Origin: Neodontobutis hainanensis | Taxonomy: Eukaryota > Chordata > Actinopteri > Gobiiformes > Odontobutidae | DNA: 64,000 nt | Direction of reading: 5' to 3' | NCBI GenBank assembly: GCA_024349245.1 | Contig: JALDNG010001000.1 | Span: 20,033 to 84,032, forward strand | Part shown: positions 12,149 through 22,641 of the stretch, in pieces | Layout of the letters: the number at the start of each line of letters is the position of its first letter | Numbering within the stretch: the stretch's first letter is position 1 | Translations under genes and position numbers: made by a program | Notes under the pieces: generated by a model | Told to the model about the DNA's origin: nothing | Databases searched by the model: none | What the model saw: only the letters and a program-made list of their open reading frames with translations

Positions 12149-12618
12149 AGCTGCTATTGTCCCCTAGTGATTACTTAACTACTAGTCTCTTTAGTGTGCT
12201 TGAGCTTTAAAACATTTATTAGAAGTAACATATGTTTTTAAAAACGTCAGATATTGCATGCTAGCCTATATAAACTTTGATATCGAAAGATGAACTTACT
12301 GCAGTGTTGCTGCTGGCCGCCATTGTTCAACTGGCTTGCGCGCTGTATTGCTGTGTTTACCAACGTGACCAGGTCATCGCTGCGTGATTGGCTGAGGATA
12401 GATCGACTCACACAATATCGATTGCAATTCCTCGGTACTCGGATGTTCCATGAACTTCTTTTACTGCGTATTTTACACTGTGAATTTCGACGGTTGAAGT
12501 TGAGTGGTCGAAAACATATCTATTTAATATTTACACGGCAATTTTTTTATTTTGAATTTTGAAACTTTGGATAATATGTATTGAAATTTCTAACTTTGAA
12601 ATTTAGTCACTAAAATTA
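12149..12618. promoter_or_regulatory. Upstream region of the HECT-like gene
   Basis: The stretch lies before the candidate start codon of the minus-strand HECT gene. It is richer in CpG than its neighbours and contains a GATTGGCTG (CCAAT-type) site near 12386. No gene is supported here. Promoter function is inferred from position. Confidence 0.3.
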
Positions 12619-12748
12619 AAATTGTGTATGGCTTTTGGTTTGTCCCAAACCCTCTGTTTAATTAATAAATTGTTGATTTGTGTTGCTTTACACTTTGTGT
12701 GGTTTGACTTTATGTTCAGGTCACTTTTGTTTAGCGGGGATCGTAACA
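12619..12748 (+). repeat. 5' LTR remnant of the Gmr1-like element
   Basis: These bases match the last 130 or so bases of the full LTR at 58574-59149, ending GCGGGGATCGTAACA. Everything before the TTGTGTATGG block is missing, and the left border has no matching target copy, so the LTR was cut by deletion or recombination. Confidence 0.85.
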
Positions 12749-12752
12749 TATT

Positions 12753-12762
12753 TGGGGGCTCA
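12753..12762 (+). promoter_or_regulatory. Primer-binding site (tRNA-Pro-like)
   Basis: TGGGGGCTCA lies four bases after the LTR end. The sister element at 59154 has TGGGGGCTCGT, which is the first 11 bases of the known proline-tRNA primer-binding site used by several retroelements. The match stops after that. Priming by tRNA-Pro is inferred. Confidence 0.55.
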
Positions 12763-12897
12763 TTAAAGTAGACTTTCTGTCTTGTCAGTTAATTGAGTTA
12801 TTCAGGTAGGACTGGCAGGTGTGTATTTTTTGTGAGTAGCTTTGTTTGTTGTGTGTTAGCCTTTTGTCTTGTGGCTGGCCTGATTCTGGGTTTAAAC

Positions 12898-13700
12898 ATG
12901 GAGTATAACCTGGATGAGTTTGTTTCTGCTCCCACTTTGGAGGTTTTGGATCAGTGTCAAAAAGATGATCTCTTGCTAGTTGCTGAACATGATGACATTG
13001 TGGTCACAAAGCAAGCAAAGAAAGCTACGGTAAAGACTCAACTTTATAATACTTTGGTAGAGCGTGGGGCGTTGACACTGATACACACCAAACCTAAAGG
13101 TCCTAGAACATCTTACTCTAGTAGTACGGCAGATGAAGCAGTTAGATTAAAAGAGCTAGAAGTTGAATTAGAGCGTCTTGCTTTAAAGGAAAAGGAGCTA
13201 CAATATATGAATATTCATTCATTTTCTACCTCTTTGTCCCGTTAGGGGTCACGGGTGACTGGAGCCTATCCCAGCAGCTTTGGACCTGAGGCGGAGTACA
13301 CCCTGGACAGTGGCCAGTTAGTCACAGGGCTAACATTTAGAGACAGACATTGACAGACAACCATTCACTCTCACATTCATTTACTAGGGACACTTTAGAG
13401 TTGCCGATTAACCTATACATGCATGTCTTTGGACAGTGGGAAGAAGCCGGAGTACCGGAGAGAACCCACGGTAACACGTGGAGGACATGCAGACTCCTCA
13501 CAGAAAGACCGGAGTCGGCTGAGAATGTTTGGGTTGGCGGGTTTTGAACTCACGACCTTCTTGCTGTAAGGCAGGAGTGCTAACCACTCTGCCACGTGCA
13601 CCCTTGGAGGGTATCTGGATATATGAATATGTTGGAGACAAAGAAATTGGAGCAACAAACACAGATTCGCATGCTCGAATTAGAGCTTTTGTGTGAAATT
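12898..13700 (+). pseudogene. gag: gag N-terminal region, split by a SINE
   Basis: The frame opens at the ATG at 12898 (MEYNLDEFVSAPTLEVL) and gives about 100 residues. These include DDLLLVAEHDDI and a Lys-rich stretch, then a Leu/Glu-rich helical segment (LKELEVELERLALKEKEL). This is the usual N-terminus of structural proteins in fish gypsy-type elements. A SINE at 13215-13618 interrupts it, and the frame resumes at 13631 (ETKKLEQQTQI). The rest of gag is missing. A closer-to-intact copy of the same part lies at 59299-59694. Confidence 0.7.
13215..13618 (-). repeat. tRNA-derived SINE inserted in gag, with 12-bp target duplication
   Basis: The element is flanked by ATATATGAATAT at 13203-13214 and again at 13619-13630. 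On the minus strand its right part begins with a tRNA-like TGGCAGAGTGGTTAGCAC, followed by the shared fish SINE body (TCCTCCGG..., GTGTGGAG-like blocks). The left end has TTCATTTTCTACCTC and GGTCACGGGTGACTGGAG, a common fish SINE end. The exact duplication and the uninterrupted gag at 59610 prove insertion. Confidence 0.85.
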
Positions 13701-13744
13701 GCGTTACACTCAGACCCGGTGCACACAGATAACATAACATTAAA

Positions 13745-14615
13745 GCCTAAAAATCTAGATCAAAATATAAAGTGTAAATACAACTGTACAATTATACACT
13801 AAGAGAATGTTAATAAAGGCATAATAAAATCAAAAATAAAGTTAAATAAATTAAAATTAAGCAGCGCAAGGCAAAAGGCAGTGTGCAAATCAATGAAGTG
13901 AGCAACAGTGCAGATAAAAGTTTTTTAGTGCAAAAACAAAAGCTTATTAAGTCTGATTGAAGTGGGCTCAAGAGCAGTTATTTAACTGACTGATGATGTA
14001 GTGGAGAATGAGGTCGTGAGCAGACCAATGCTGCACAAAGTGACTGGTGCATGTCATCATATATTAGTGTGGGTAGGGTCATAGTTCAGTGGTGCCTGGG
14101 GTACAAAGGTTCGGGCGCGAGTTCAGCTCCCTGACAGCCTGGTGGAGTAAGCTGTCCTTCAGTCTGCTGGTCCTCTCCTCCCTGATGGCAGCAGGCTGGA
14201 GAAGCTGTGTGATGGGTGGGTGTGATCACGTGCAATGGAGAGGGCTTTGCGGATGAGACGTGTTCTGTAAATTTGCTGGAGGGAGGGAAGAGAGACATCA
14301 ATGATCTTCTCAGCTGCTCTCACTATGCATTGCAGAGTCTTTCGGCAGGACGCGTTGCAGGCGCCGTACCACACAGTGATGCACAGTGGCTCTCCTCAGT
14401 TTGCAGAGAAAGCAGAGACGCTGTTGAGATTTCTTGGCCAGTTCTGCTGTGTTTTCAGTCCAGGAGAGGTCCTCTGCAATGTGCACACCCAGGAACTTGG
14501 TGCTGTTTACTCTCTCCACAGTCGCACCGTTGATGGTCAGAGGGACATGCTGAGTGTGCGCTCTCCTGAAGTCAACAACAATCTCCTTCGTCTTCTCCAC
14601 GTTCAGAGAGATTGT
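13745..14615 (-). mobile_element. 5'-truncated LINE (RT C-terminus and 3' UTR) inserted in the LTR element
   Basis: Minus-strand frames give LNVEKTKEIVVDFRRA, then VNSTKFLGVHIAEDLSW and QQRLCFLCKLRR. These are the C-terminal thumb-like part of L2/Rex-type LINE ORF2. Later frames give MWYGACNASCRKTLQ. The 3' UTR reaches to about 13745. It sits between gag and the integrase C-terminal part of the Gmr1-like element. The missing middle of that element suggests a deletion came with the insertion. Confidence 0.7.
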
Positions 14616-14675
14616 TGTCACTGCTGGTGCTGGATGTGTTACTGCAACCCTTACTGCCTGAGGTAATGTTATGTT

Positions 14676-14810
14676 GTGAAAAAGAAACTGGGTGACAGAG
14701 ACTACTTGATTTTTACACCTGACCGCCGGTGTGGCACACGCCTTTGTCATGTGGACAGGTTAAAATCTTATTATGACCGAAATGACTCGTGTTTGGTGAT
14801 TGCAGATGCT
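14676..14810 (+). pseudogene. Integrase C-terminal part (Gmr1-like)
   Basis: The frame reads GDRDYLIFTPDRRCGTRLCH and then VDRLKSYYDRN. This lines up with the better-preserved integrase tail at 26160-26275 (SYRDYLIITPDRR, LCHVNMSKPYVER), where a GPY-type motif precedes it. It is followed within about 400 bases by RT, so integrase is upstream of RT here. Confidence 0.65.
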
Positions 14811-14915
14811 AAAGAGTCTGCAGCGTTGCTCGGGTTGAGAACACTGAGACCCGTATTCTTTTTGCAGGCTTTTCGGGAGCTGTCCGGTGCTGAACGCTCC
14901 GAGCCGTGAGTTAGT

Positions 14916-15720
14916 TTGGCGGCTGGTACTGAAATTGAAAATGACTCGTGGTCCGGGGCTTTGACTCAGGGTAAATTTTCCAACTCGGAGACTTTAAAAA
15001 TCTTGTCAGTTTTGTTGTTCCACCTTTTAGATTCTCAGCAGAATGAAATGGTGAATGTAATTCAGTCCAATAGGTCATTGTTTGCCAATGTGCCCTCTCA
15101 GATGCATGTGCTCTGTCATTAAATTCATGTAGGTGATTAAAGGCCTATAAAACAGCATCCATATCAGGTTAATCCAGACAAACGAGGCCATCTGAAAAAA
15201 CAGGTGGAGTATATGCTGCAGTATGGCATAGCCAAAAGAAGCTGTAGTGCGTGGAGCTCACCCTGCTTATTGACGATTAAAGCTAATGGTGATGACCGCT
15301 TTTGTACAGACTTCAGGAAAGTTACTGGTGTAACAAAGACTGACTGTTATCCTCTTCCACAAATGGAGGATTGCGTGGATCATGTTGCTGCTAGGTTTGT
15401 GACAAAGCTAGACTTACTAAAAGGATATTGGCAGGTCCCTTTAACTGAACGTGCCAAAGTAATATCTGCTTTTGTTACACCTGATGACTTCCTTCAGTAT
15501 TCGGTTATGGCCTTTGGCATGTGTAATGAGCCCGCCACATTTCAGAGGCTTATGCGTGTAGTTTTGTCTGGATTGTCTTTTTGTGAAGCCTTGATGGGGG
15601 TCCTTGATGACTTGGTTGCTTGTTTGTCTTCGTGGGTGGAGCACATTACAGTACGCATCAGCAGTTAACTTGACAAAATGTGAGTTTGGGCAAGCAACAG
15701 TGACCTATCTTGTAAAAATG
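14916..15720 (+). pseudogene. Ty3/gypsy-type reverse transcriptase (Gmr1-like)
   Basis: Overlapping frames contain the ordered RT blocks. The N-terminal linker is SQQNEMVNVIQSNRSLFANV. Then come RSCSAWSSPCLLT, DDRFCTDFRKVTGVTKTDCY, the LDLLKGYWQVPL helix, the MAFGMCNEPATFQRLM block and the catalytic LDDLV (here VLDDLVA). Gypsy-type RT copies retroelement RNA into DNA. Stops at about 15120 and after 15667 break the frame. Confidence 0.8.
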
Positions 15721-15839
15721 GTGAGGGGAGGTCAAGTGTGTCCAGTTCAAGCTAAGGTTGAGGCGATTCTCGCTGTCCCTGTTTCCACCAACTGTACAGT
15801 TGTTATTTAGCCATGGTAGGCTAATACAGGGGCTAAAAA

Positions 15840-16337
15840 CTTTTCTGCCATTGCTGCGTTGACTGACCTCCTCAGCCCTAAAGTGGACTTTTATTGGACT
15901 GATGGTTGTCAAACTGTATTTGAGCAAGTTTGCTAATTAATTCTCCCGTTCTAGCTGCGCCTCAATTTGACCAAACGTTTAAATTGGCCGTTGATGCTTG
16001 TGATTTTGGCATCGGTGTTGTTCTCCTACAAGATGGGCCTGATTGCATTGAACATCTGGTATCCTTTTTTCAAAAAATCTTGATAAACATCAAAGGTGGT
16101 ATTCCACCATCGGAAAAAGAAGCACTGACACTGGTAATGGCTCTGGAACACTTTGAGGTTTATGTGGGTCTTTACGGACCATAATCCCTTAGTGTTCCTA
16201 GACCGCATGCGCAATAAAAATCGTCACCTTATGAATTGGAGTCTGCGCATTCAATCGTTCAACATAAAAATTCAACACATTCGCGGTAAAAAGAACGTAA
16301 TCGCGGATGAGTTGTCCCGTCTATATACTTATGTATA
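15840..16337 (+). pseudogene. RNase H domain, last domain before the 3' LTR
   Basis: Frames read FDQTFKLAVDACDFGIGVVL (first catalytic Asp region), EKEALTLVMALEHFEVYV (second acidic residue), then FTDHNPLVFLDRM. The ending is VIADELSRLYTYV and a stop. The ADxLSRL ending normally closes RNase H and leads into integrase in gypsy elements. Here a stop and the LTR follow at once. Confidence 0.8.
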
Positions 16338-16405
16338 ATTTAAACTGAATAGTTTGATGTGAGCAGTTTTTTTCTTCAAACATATTCAGTGTTTTTGGGT
16401 GAGGG

Positions 16406-16775
16406 TGTTACATATTCATGTAAATGTCTGTGTGTTCCACCTGCAGGAGGAGTAGTGTGTCTGATCTGGGCTCCTGATTGGCTGCTACCCTTTATAAGGA
16501 GGATGTTGGTGCCTGCATCTTGCTCCGTGTTTCCAACTGGGCTCCGCCTCCTGTTTGTGCTGCTGTCGATGCCAGGGGCAGTTTAGACGTTCAGCTCCTC
16601 TTTTATGTTTTCAGTTAGTTCTTTTAGGTGATGGGCGAGGTGGTCCTGTTTTAACGGTTTGTTGTTTTACTTTAAATCCTCTGTTTAATTAATAAATTGT
16701 TGATTTGTGTTTCCTTACACTTTGTGTGGTTTGACTTTATGTTCAGGTCCCATTTGTTTAGCGGGGATCGTAACA
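16406..16775 (+). repeat. 3' LTR of the Gmr1-like element (internally deleted)
   Basis: It begins TGTTACATATTC and ends GATCGTAACA, the inverted TGTTA/TAACA pair of this LTR family. A purine-rich GGGTGAGGG directly before it fits a polypurine tract. Compared with the full 576-bp LTR at 58574-59149, about 200 internal bases are missing after TTTTACTTTAA. Right flank: GACTC. Confidence 0.85.
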
Positions 16776-16869
16776 GACTCGCAAGTCATGCACAAAACTA
16801 AAATCCCACAGTTTTCAGATTTGTAACTCACTTTCTTTAGTGACTCGTACTTGCAGTTCAACTAAAGGT

Positions 16870-17100
16870 AGACAAGACATTCATTTTTTATTAGCCCAAT
16901 ATCACAAAAACAGCCGCCTTAAAGGGCTAAACAGACTGCACTAGACAACATCCCCTGTCCTTAGGCGCTCCATCAGGGTGAGGAAAAACTCCTAAAGAAA
17001 AACCCAGCCGGGAAAACAGAGAAACCTCAGGGAGACCCACAGAAGGAGGGATCCACTCCCAGGACGGACAGGCCGTGCAAGAATGTGTCCAGGACAGTTA
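16870..17100. repeat. Dispersed teleost repeat
   Basis: Contains TTAGCCCAATATCACAAA, GGAAAAACTCCT and GAAACCTCAGGGAGACCCAC blocks that I recognise as a common fish genome repeat. Its class is not settled from this fragment. Confidence 0.5.
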
Positions 17101-17127
17101 AAAATATATATATTTTAAAAAAAAACG

Positions 17128-17190
17128 TGTGTGTGTGTGTGTGTGTGTGCGTGCCCGTGTGTGCGTGCGCATGTGTGTGCGTGTGTGTGA
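17128..17190. repeat. (TG)n microsatellite at the left border of duplication copy 1
   Basis: Interrupted GT repeat that ends exactly where homology to copy 2 begins (17191). Copy 2 has its own TG tract about 300 bases further upstream (40649-40854). Confidence 0.9.
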
Positions 17191-17349
17191 GTCAGCTCGC
17201 TGCACTTCTACCGGGAGCCCATTCCATAAAAATGGGGCTCTATAAGAAAAGGCTCTGTAGCCAGCAGACTTCTTCTTCGTTTGAGGAAGTTGAAGACTGC
17301 AACCCACAAAATAAGAATGGGAGAACCCCACTGTCCCTCCCAATCCCAC
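17191..17349 (-). mobile_element. LINE ORF2 C-terminus fragment (copy 1)
   Basis: The minus frame ends with YRAFSYRAPFLWNGLPVEVQ, the WNxLP block found at the C-terminus of many fish LINE ORF2 proteins. The 3' continuation is replaced by the TG microsatellite. The second copy (41093-41398) keeps more of it. Confidence 0.6.
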
Positions 17350-18129
17350 TGCTCTACATGTTCAACAACAGCTGCTACCAGATGAACTAGCCTCTGTGAG
17401 TTTGGATAATAACTAAATCAATATGTGTTCTTCAAATGTTTTTAATGATTATTTAGATGAGTGCATGTTGCGACTCTGGGATTTCTTCTGAAACATTGAC
17501 AAAGATGGCACAATGCAAGTTCCAGTTCTTGAATTCAGAAAGGCTTTGCAGGTTTGCCATTTTCATCTTAGCCTTTAGAATCAATTTCATGATATTTTAT
17601 GTATGTGTTTCTTACTTTTTTGTCAACAGCACTAGCCAAAGACATACAGAATTCATATAGTAATTAAAAGCAAGCCAGAATGTGTCTTTAATACTTGTTT
17701 TCGTTAACAGCAATCAACACTACTTTAGGATGGGTACCAGAGTATTGGAGTGAACCAACTGTTGTTGGGGATCAATTTTGCTGCAGTGTAATGTCATGGG
17801 ACATTGGATCAGTTCAGGGACATTGGACAGTGGGCGTACTGATGGCTAGTTGCATATGTTATTTTATTTTTATTTCATTCAATTTATTTATTTTTTTACC
17901 TTTGAGAACTGTCTTCTAATATATATAGGAAACAAGTATGGATAATTTGACTGTTTTAAAGCAGGCCTAGTGTTATTATATATCTATGTATGTAATTATT
18001 TATATATTATTTTACTTTTCTTTATATGCAATAATTTATGTCTGCTTTGTTTTTCATGTTTCACTCAGAATCGTTTTCTAACATACGCTTTAAAAGTATT
18101 GATAACTTGATTTCCTATTTTTTTTTTTT

Positions 18130-19375
18130 ATTATTCCATGGACACAGGGATATTGAGTAATGTTTCTAAATAGTCTTGTTACTAAAATATACACATGGTC
18201 TATCTGTGTTAGGCACAGGTTGATACAATTCAAAGTATTTAATCGCCTGCACCTCTCTAGGACCAAACTGGCCAAAATATATCCTAATGTTGATCCCAAC
18301 TGTACGCGTAGTCACCAAGCCCCTGCTTCTTTGGCTCACATGTTCTGGTCATGTCCAAGCATAGGAATATTCTGGTCTGAGTTATTTAATACATTCACTG
18401 ACATTTGTAAAAGAATATTGATCCAGATCCTATCGTTGCAATATTTGGGGTGGTACACACTAAAGTTGGGTCTCAAAAGGCCAATCTCAATTAATAGCAT
18501 TTTCTACACTGTTAGCACGCCCGACTAATTCTTACAATTTAGAAATCTCCTCACCTCCAAAACACTCACGTTGGGTGTGCGAAATTATGTCCTTCGTCCA
18601 GCTTGAAAAGTTAAGAACTACAGTCCAAAACTCAGCAGAAAGATTCCAGAATGTATGGCAACCTTTCTTGGATTATTATGAAAATGCATTTGATGCTAAT
18701 TCTTTAGATTAAAACAAAATTAGGTTTTCATCTCCCCTCCCCCCTTTTTTATTTCTATTTTTTATTTATTAATAGAGTATAAATATAACTTTTTGTTTGT
18801 TTGTTTGTTTTGTTTTGTTGTTGTGTTCTCTGGATCTGTTCCACATTGGTGGAATGATCTACCTGCTGCTACAAGATCAGCAGATTCTGTAGACATCTTT
18901 AAAAAACGCTTGAAAACATATCTCTTTTGTCAACACCTGACTGACAAACACTGAATTCTTAACTTCCTTCTATCAATTCCTTCATTAAAAAAAAATAAAA
19001 AAATCTTTCCTATCCTTAGCTTTGTATGCTGTGCTAGGTTTTAACTGACTAGTTTTTGGTGCACTTATGCTTTTTGTTATCTTGTGTTGTTGAAATTGCT
19101 TCCATTGTTTTCCTCACTTGTAAGTCGCTTTGGATAAAAGCGTCTGCTAAATGACTAAATGTAAATGTAAATGTAAATGTGTTCTGTATTCATTCTCAGT
19201 ATGCTTTAGATAACTTTGGATGCAAATCTGCGACGAAAGGGGATATGTGAGATAATGTCTGCAAAGTGTGAGGCTGGTGGATAGTGATGCCTTGTATAAC
19301 ATAAGAGAATGTTTGTTGGTTTGTTTGTGTTATGTACATTTAAAACAATAAAAACACTTTGAAATAACAAAAATA
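18130..19375 (+). mobile_element. L1/Tx1-like LINE 3' end, copy 1
   Basis: Frames give FKVFNRLHLSRTKLAKIYPN, then a Cys/His-type block AHMFWSCPSIGIFWSELF and the end block FVQLEKLRTTVQNSAERFQ, NVWQPFLDYYENAFD. These are the C-terminal parts of fish L1-type ORF2. The 3' UTR follows, ending AACAATAAAAACAC with an A-rich end near 19375. No RT domain is present. A second LINE tail (18830-19177) sits inside the 3' UTR. Confidence 0.75.
18830..19177 (+). mobile_element. L2-type LINE 3' end, present only in copy 1
   Basis: Flanked by TGTGTTCT at 18822-18829 and 19178-19185; copy 2 has a single uninterrupted site near 42757. It starts inside the ORF2 end (VPHWWNDLPAATRSADSVDI, then KTYLFCQH) and ends with AAGCGTCTGCTAAATGAC and repeated AAATGT units, the usual tail of this fish LINE. 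It is a 5'-truncated insertion made after the segmental duplication. Confidence 0.85.
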
Positions 19376-19963
19376 GGATCGGTACCAGATAGAGGAGCTG
19401 ATTCAGAGACTTGACCGTGACAGGACAGGGTTGGTACAGGTGAGTCATATTTAATTGACTTATAGAGACGTCAGTGACATGTTACAGCTGTAATCAATGT
19501 GACTTTTCTTTCTGTGAGGACTAGCACACACAAGAAAACAGATAATAATGGACGCCATCTGAAGAAGGTGGAATCCCGGCAGAAGAAGGAAAAGTTTAAA
19601 AGCGACTGTATCCTTAAAACCTTTCAGAGCGCCGTGGAGGCAGTCCCGCCACATGGCTCTGTCATGTCCCACTGCAGCTGCTACCTCAGTAATGACCACA
19701 TCCACCTCCCCATGTTAGGAAGCAGCACACATTACAGATGCCATGAGGTCCAGCCTAACCTGCTGGAGGATTGGTCCCTCTCCACTCGAGCAAAGTCCAT
19801 CTCTGCCCAGGGTGTTCGCTCGGATCCTGAGATGAGCCGTACTTCTGATCGGACCAGGTCTAGGCCATGTTTGAACCCCAAACCTCCAGAGGTCAAACCC
19901 AAAAGCAAGAAAGTCATAAAGGAAAAAACCTGGATAAAGACTCAAAGAAACACAATCTACTAA

Positions 19964-20635
19964 ATAGTTTTTATTTTGTTATCTTGCATTACAGTTGCTA
20001 CAGTTATTTAATGCTGGCAACAGTGTGTAAAAGAAACAGGAAATTATTTTCTCCTCATTTTGAACTGGTGGACTTACTCTTTACTGTTTAAAAAAGTATC
20101 TCAAGCAAGACATTTTGTCACTTTGTTTCATTGTATTTTTATATTTAAGGCAAAAATGCCTGTGAAGCACATAATTACCCATAAAACATATTCAGTTTTT
20201 GTCTTGTTAAAGAATGAACTTGTGTAGCCTTAAATGTGTATTTGTTTCGTCCAACAATTCTTATTGAAGTCTTGACCTCTGTGCCAGTTTTGCTTTGTTG
20301 TTGTTTCCACTATCTCACAATTTCTTGTAATAGCTTTTTTTCTAGCAGTATTCATCATTGCTCAATCATTGTTTTTGAAATAATCTTCTTTGAGCAGAAA
20401 GGTTTGTGTGGTTCTGTCAGTGGTGTTCACGGTTTAAGCCACATAAATAATCTAATCAATGATGTCTTATAGCTCGGTAACATTTAAATATATTTAAGTA
20501 GCGAGACAATGTTTACTAAAAGACCTAAACAGAAATGATTTTATAAATAAGTACAAAATGATTGTACTTGTAAAATAATGTCATTTATTTAATAAATACA
20601 ATATTCAGTTTGGTTTTCAAGTCATTCTTGCTTCA
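19964..20635. other. No recognised gene
   Basis: AT-rich sequence downstream of the EF-hand-like tail, shared with copy 2. Copy 2 carries about 215 extra bases here (43953-44170). Confidence 0.3.
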
Positions 20636-20639
20636 TCTC

Positions 20640-21243
20640 TTCATCAAAGGCCATTTGTGCTGTTGTATCATCTGGAGTCACTGATGCACTGTTTGTTAGT
20701 CTTGATGTGAAGAAGAGTGGGCTTCTTCCACTGGCTTCACGGGACCCTTCCCAGTGCTGCAGCCTTCCTTTGCAATGACAACAAAACATTTATTAGTGGA
20801 TAGCCTTTTGCTGCAGGAGCACAAGAGAAAAATACAATATAGTTTTTTCTTACCACAACAGTTTCTGAGGATCTGGGTTCTTCCGGCTTTAGCAGACAAG
20901 GATGTCATCAGAAGAATGCATGTTTAGGTTTCCTACAGAAAACAAGAGGCATGTCTGTTCAAACTGTTACTTCAGTGCAACAGCTGAGATACTAGATTAG
21001 AGGTAGAAGGACTTCTCACTTGTGTTGGAGCTCAGGACTCTGCTGGCTTTTATCCTCTTCTCCTGAACTGGATCATGTGGGGACAGGTCACACTCTGGCA
21101 GGATTAGACTTCTTCTCGGTTTCTGGATGCTAAAAGTGCAGATATTATTGTCAAAAAATATTTTTATATGAATTAAACAGTTAGTTATTATTTACAGATC
21201 AAGACTTACCGGGACAGGTTACACCTGTGAGGCCAGCAGCCAT
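20640..21243 (-). CDS. Candidate small spliced gene, copy 1 (unknown product)
   Basis: On the minus strand a start codon at 21243 gives MAAGLTGVTCP and a donor GTAAGTC at 21209. Exon-like sequence at about 21018-21129 reads PRRSLILPECDLSPHDPVQE with an acceptor. Further exon-like pieces (SLSAKAGRTQILRNCCG with a GTAAG donor, and KGPVKPVEEAHSSSHQD with a stop) lie at 20690-20900. The phases of the first two pieces do not join cleanly, so the exon chain is unsettled. No family recognised. The same arrangement is in copy 2. Confidence 0.35.
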
Positions 21244-21784
21244 CTCTGAAGAAAAATAAAACCACAGAAATAATTCATTAGACAGTATAAAATATAACAA
21301 TGTCACTATATCCAGCGCTGTTCATTTTACTGGATACCTTTTTTATCTGTCACAGACTTTTATGTGAAAAGAAGACAATCCTGGAGTGAGACTTCCCGTC
21401 AAAAGAAATAAATAACATTGTTGATAGAAATCTAAAGACATTTCTTACCTTTGGCTTTAAAAACATAAAGGGAAGAGCTGGGGATTGCACCAGCCACCCT
21501 TCAGTTAGTGGACCATCTGCTCTAGCTCCTGACACTGCTGCCTCTAAAACTTAGAACTTAACTTACACAACATGAGAGGGACATGTTGTGATCTTTGACA
21601 GATCACCCACTCTACCCCTGAACCATTGCTACACTTCTCACTACACTATTTACTTTGGACTAAGAGTTCTTTCTAAATATATTCTCCACAGTTTAAGTGG
21701 AGTCAAGAGAACTCTTCTGGAAAGAACTGTCTCGGTCTTTACCCACTTGTGTAGCATTACAATACTTCCTGACATAATCATTTA

Positions 21785-21905
21785 TCATGAACGGAGAAGT
21801 GGGCATCGCACCATCAACCCTCCAGTTGATGGACAACCCCTTTACTCATGACCTGCCTTATACCGTACCAGTTCTCCCAGTGTGGGACGAATAAAGTCTA
21901 TATTT
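21785..21905 (+). repeat. Short SINE-like repeat ending GAATAAAG
   Basis: Contains GCACCATCAACCCTCCAGTT, whose complement looks like a degraded tRNA box B, and ends CAGTGTGGGACGAATAAAGT. Related copies lie at about 27955-28065, 45590-45705 and 50040-50150. A more decayed relative is at 22395-22490. Confidence 0.5.
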
Positions 21906-22640
21906 ATTTAAACTTTTAAACAAGTGCAAGGCATGTTTTGGAGGAAATCTTGGGAAAACTGAACCATCAGGTTTAGTTTCTCAGATTAACTCGTCTAGAT
22001 TAACTGTATTGTTTTTAATTATTATTTTTAATGTTAATTTGATGAAATACTACATCACTTTCCTTGCTTTAGCTTCTATTTTGTTTAGTTTTTTCTGGTT
22101 GTTTGTTTTTCTTGACACACACACTCACACTAATATTAATAGAAAGATAAAAGTGTAAAATACTGGCGACGATGCCAAACATAGAGCTGAGAGTTACTGA
22201 GAATAGTATATTAAAAATATTATCTAAAGAAAATAACTATTTGAGTCAAACCCCACTTTCTGGTTTTAATCAATCTTTATCCAGTACTTTAGAGGATTTA
22301 CTAACTTGGTTTTATGTTCAAATTGAATTATAATGGAATTCCAGCACAATATTTAGACGTTTTGATTTTTTAAATGGATACGATTACTGAATACAACATG
22401 AGCCAGAGGAGCGAGGGTCACATTACAACTCTCCAGTTAGTGCACGACCCCCAAGACCTCCTGGGTCATGCCCCCTTAGGAACTTATATTTAACTTATTT
22501 TGGAAACACCCATAGTCAGAGTAATTCCTGGGTAAAAGTCCTGCTGATTTAAAGCTTTTTTAAAGCATTATCTACAAGATTTGCTGAATTGTTTTTTTTT
22601 TCAAGAGCTCCTCCTAATTCCTACATAGTATTTGTTGAAG
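21906..22640. other. No recognised gene; decayed repeats
   Basis: Block A homology to copy 2 ends near 22103. The rest is AT-rich sequence with a decayed copy of the SINE-like repeat. Nothing coding is supported. Confidence 0.3.
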
Positions 22641-22641
22641 C

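Larger units (their letters stand above)
12619..16775 (+). mobile_element. Gmr1-like Ty3/gypsy LTR retrotransposon, nested and broken
   Basis: The parts in order are a truncated 5' LTR, a primer-binding site, the gag start, a SINE insertion, a LINE insertion, the integrase C-terminal part, RT, RNase H, a purine-rich tract and the 3' LTR. Integrase lies before RT, and RNase H is the last domain before the LTR. This is the order of the Gmr1-like group and not of ordinary gypsy elements. Protease and the integrase catalytic core are missing, probably lost around the LINE insertion. Stops interrupt all parts, so it is inactive. The base after the 3' LTR begins GACTC, a likely target-site copy (see findings). 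Confidence 0.8.
17457..19963 (+). pseudogene. EF-hand-like exons of a duplicated host gene, copy 1
   Basis: Exon 17457-17551 reads ECMLRLWDFF, stop, NIDKDGTMQVPVLEFRKAL and is followed by a GT donor. NIDKDGTMQ fits an EF-hand calcium loop. A second exon at about 19378-19440 reads YQIEELIQRLDRDRTGLVQ, an EF-hand-like second site, with a GTGAGT donor. A third at about 19499-19963 encodes a basic tail (PPEVKPKSKKVIKEK) and a stop. An L1 fragment fills the second intron. The stop in the first loop is present in both copies, so the gene was probably already dead before duplication. The gene was not identified. Confidence 0.4.

Noticed and set aside
13728..14680. Inverted AACATAACATTA / TAATGTTATGTT at the two borders of the minus-strand LINE
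   Set aside because: Only about 12 AT-rich bases, inverted and not direct, and the right copy is a normal part of the LTR element (also at 33003). Probably chance.
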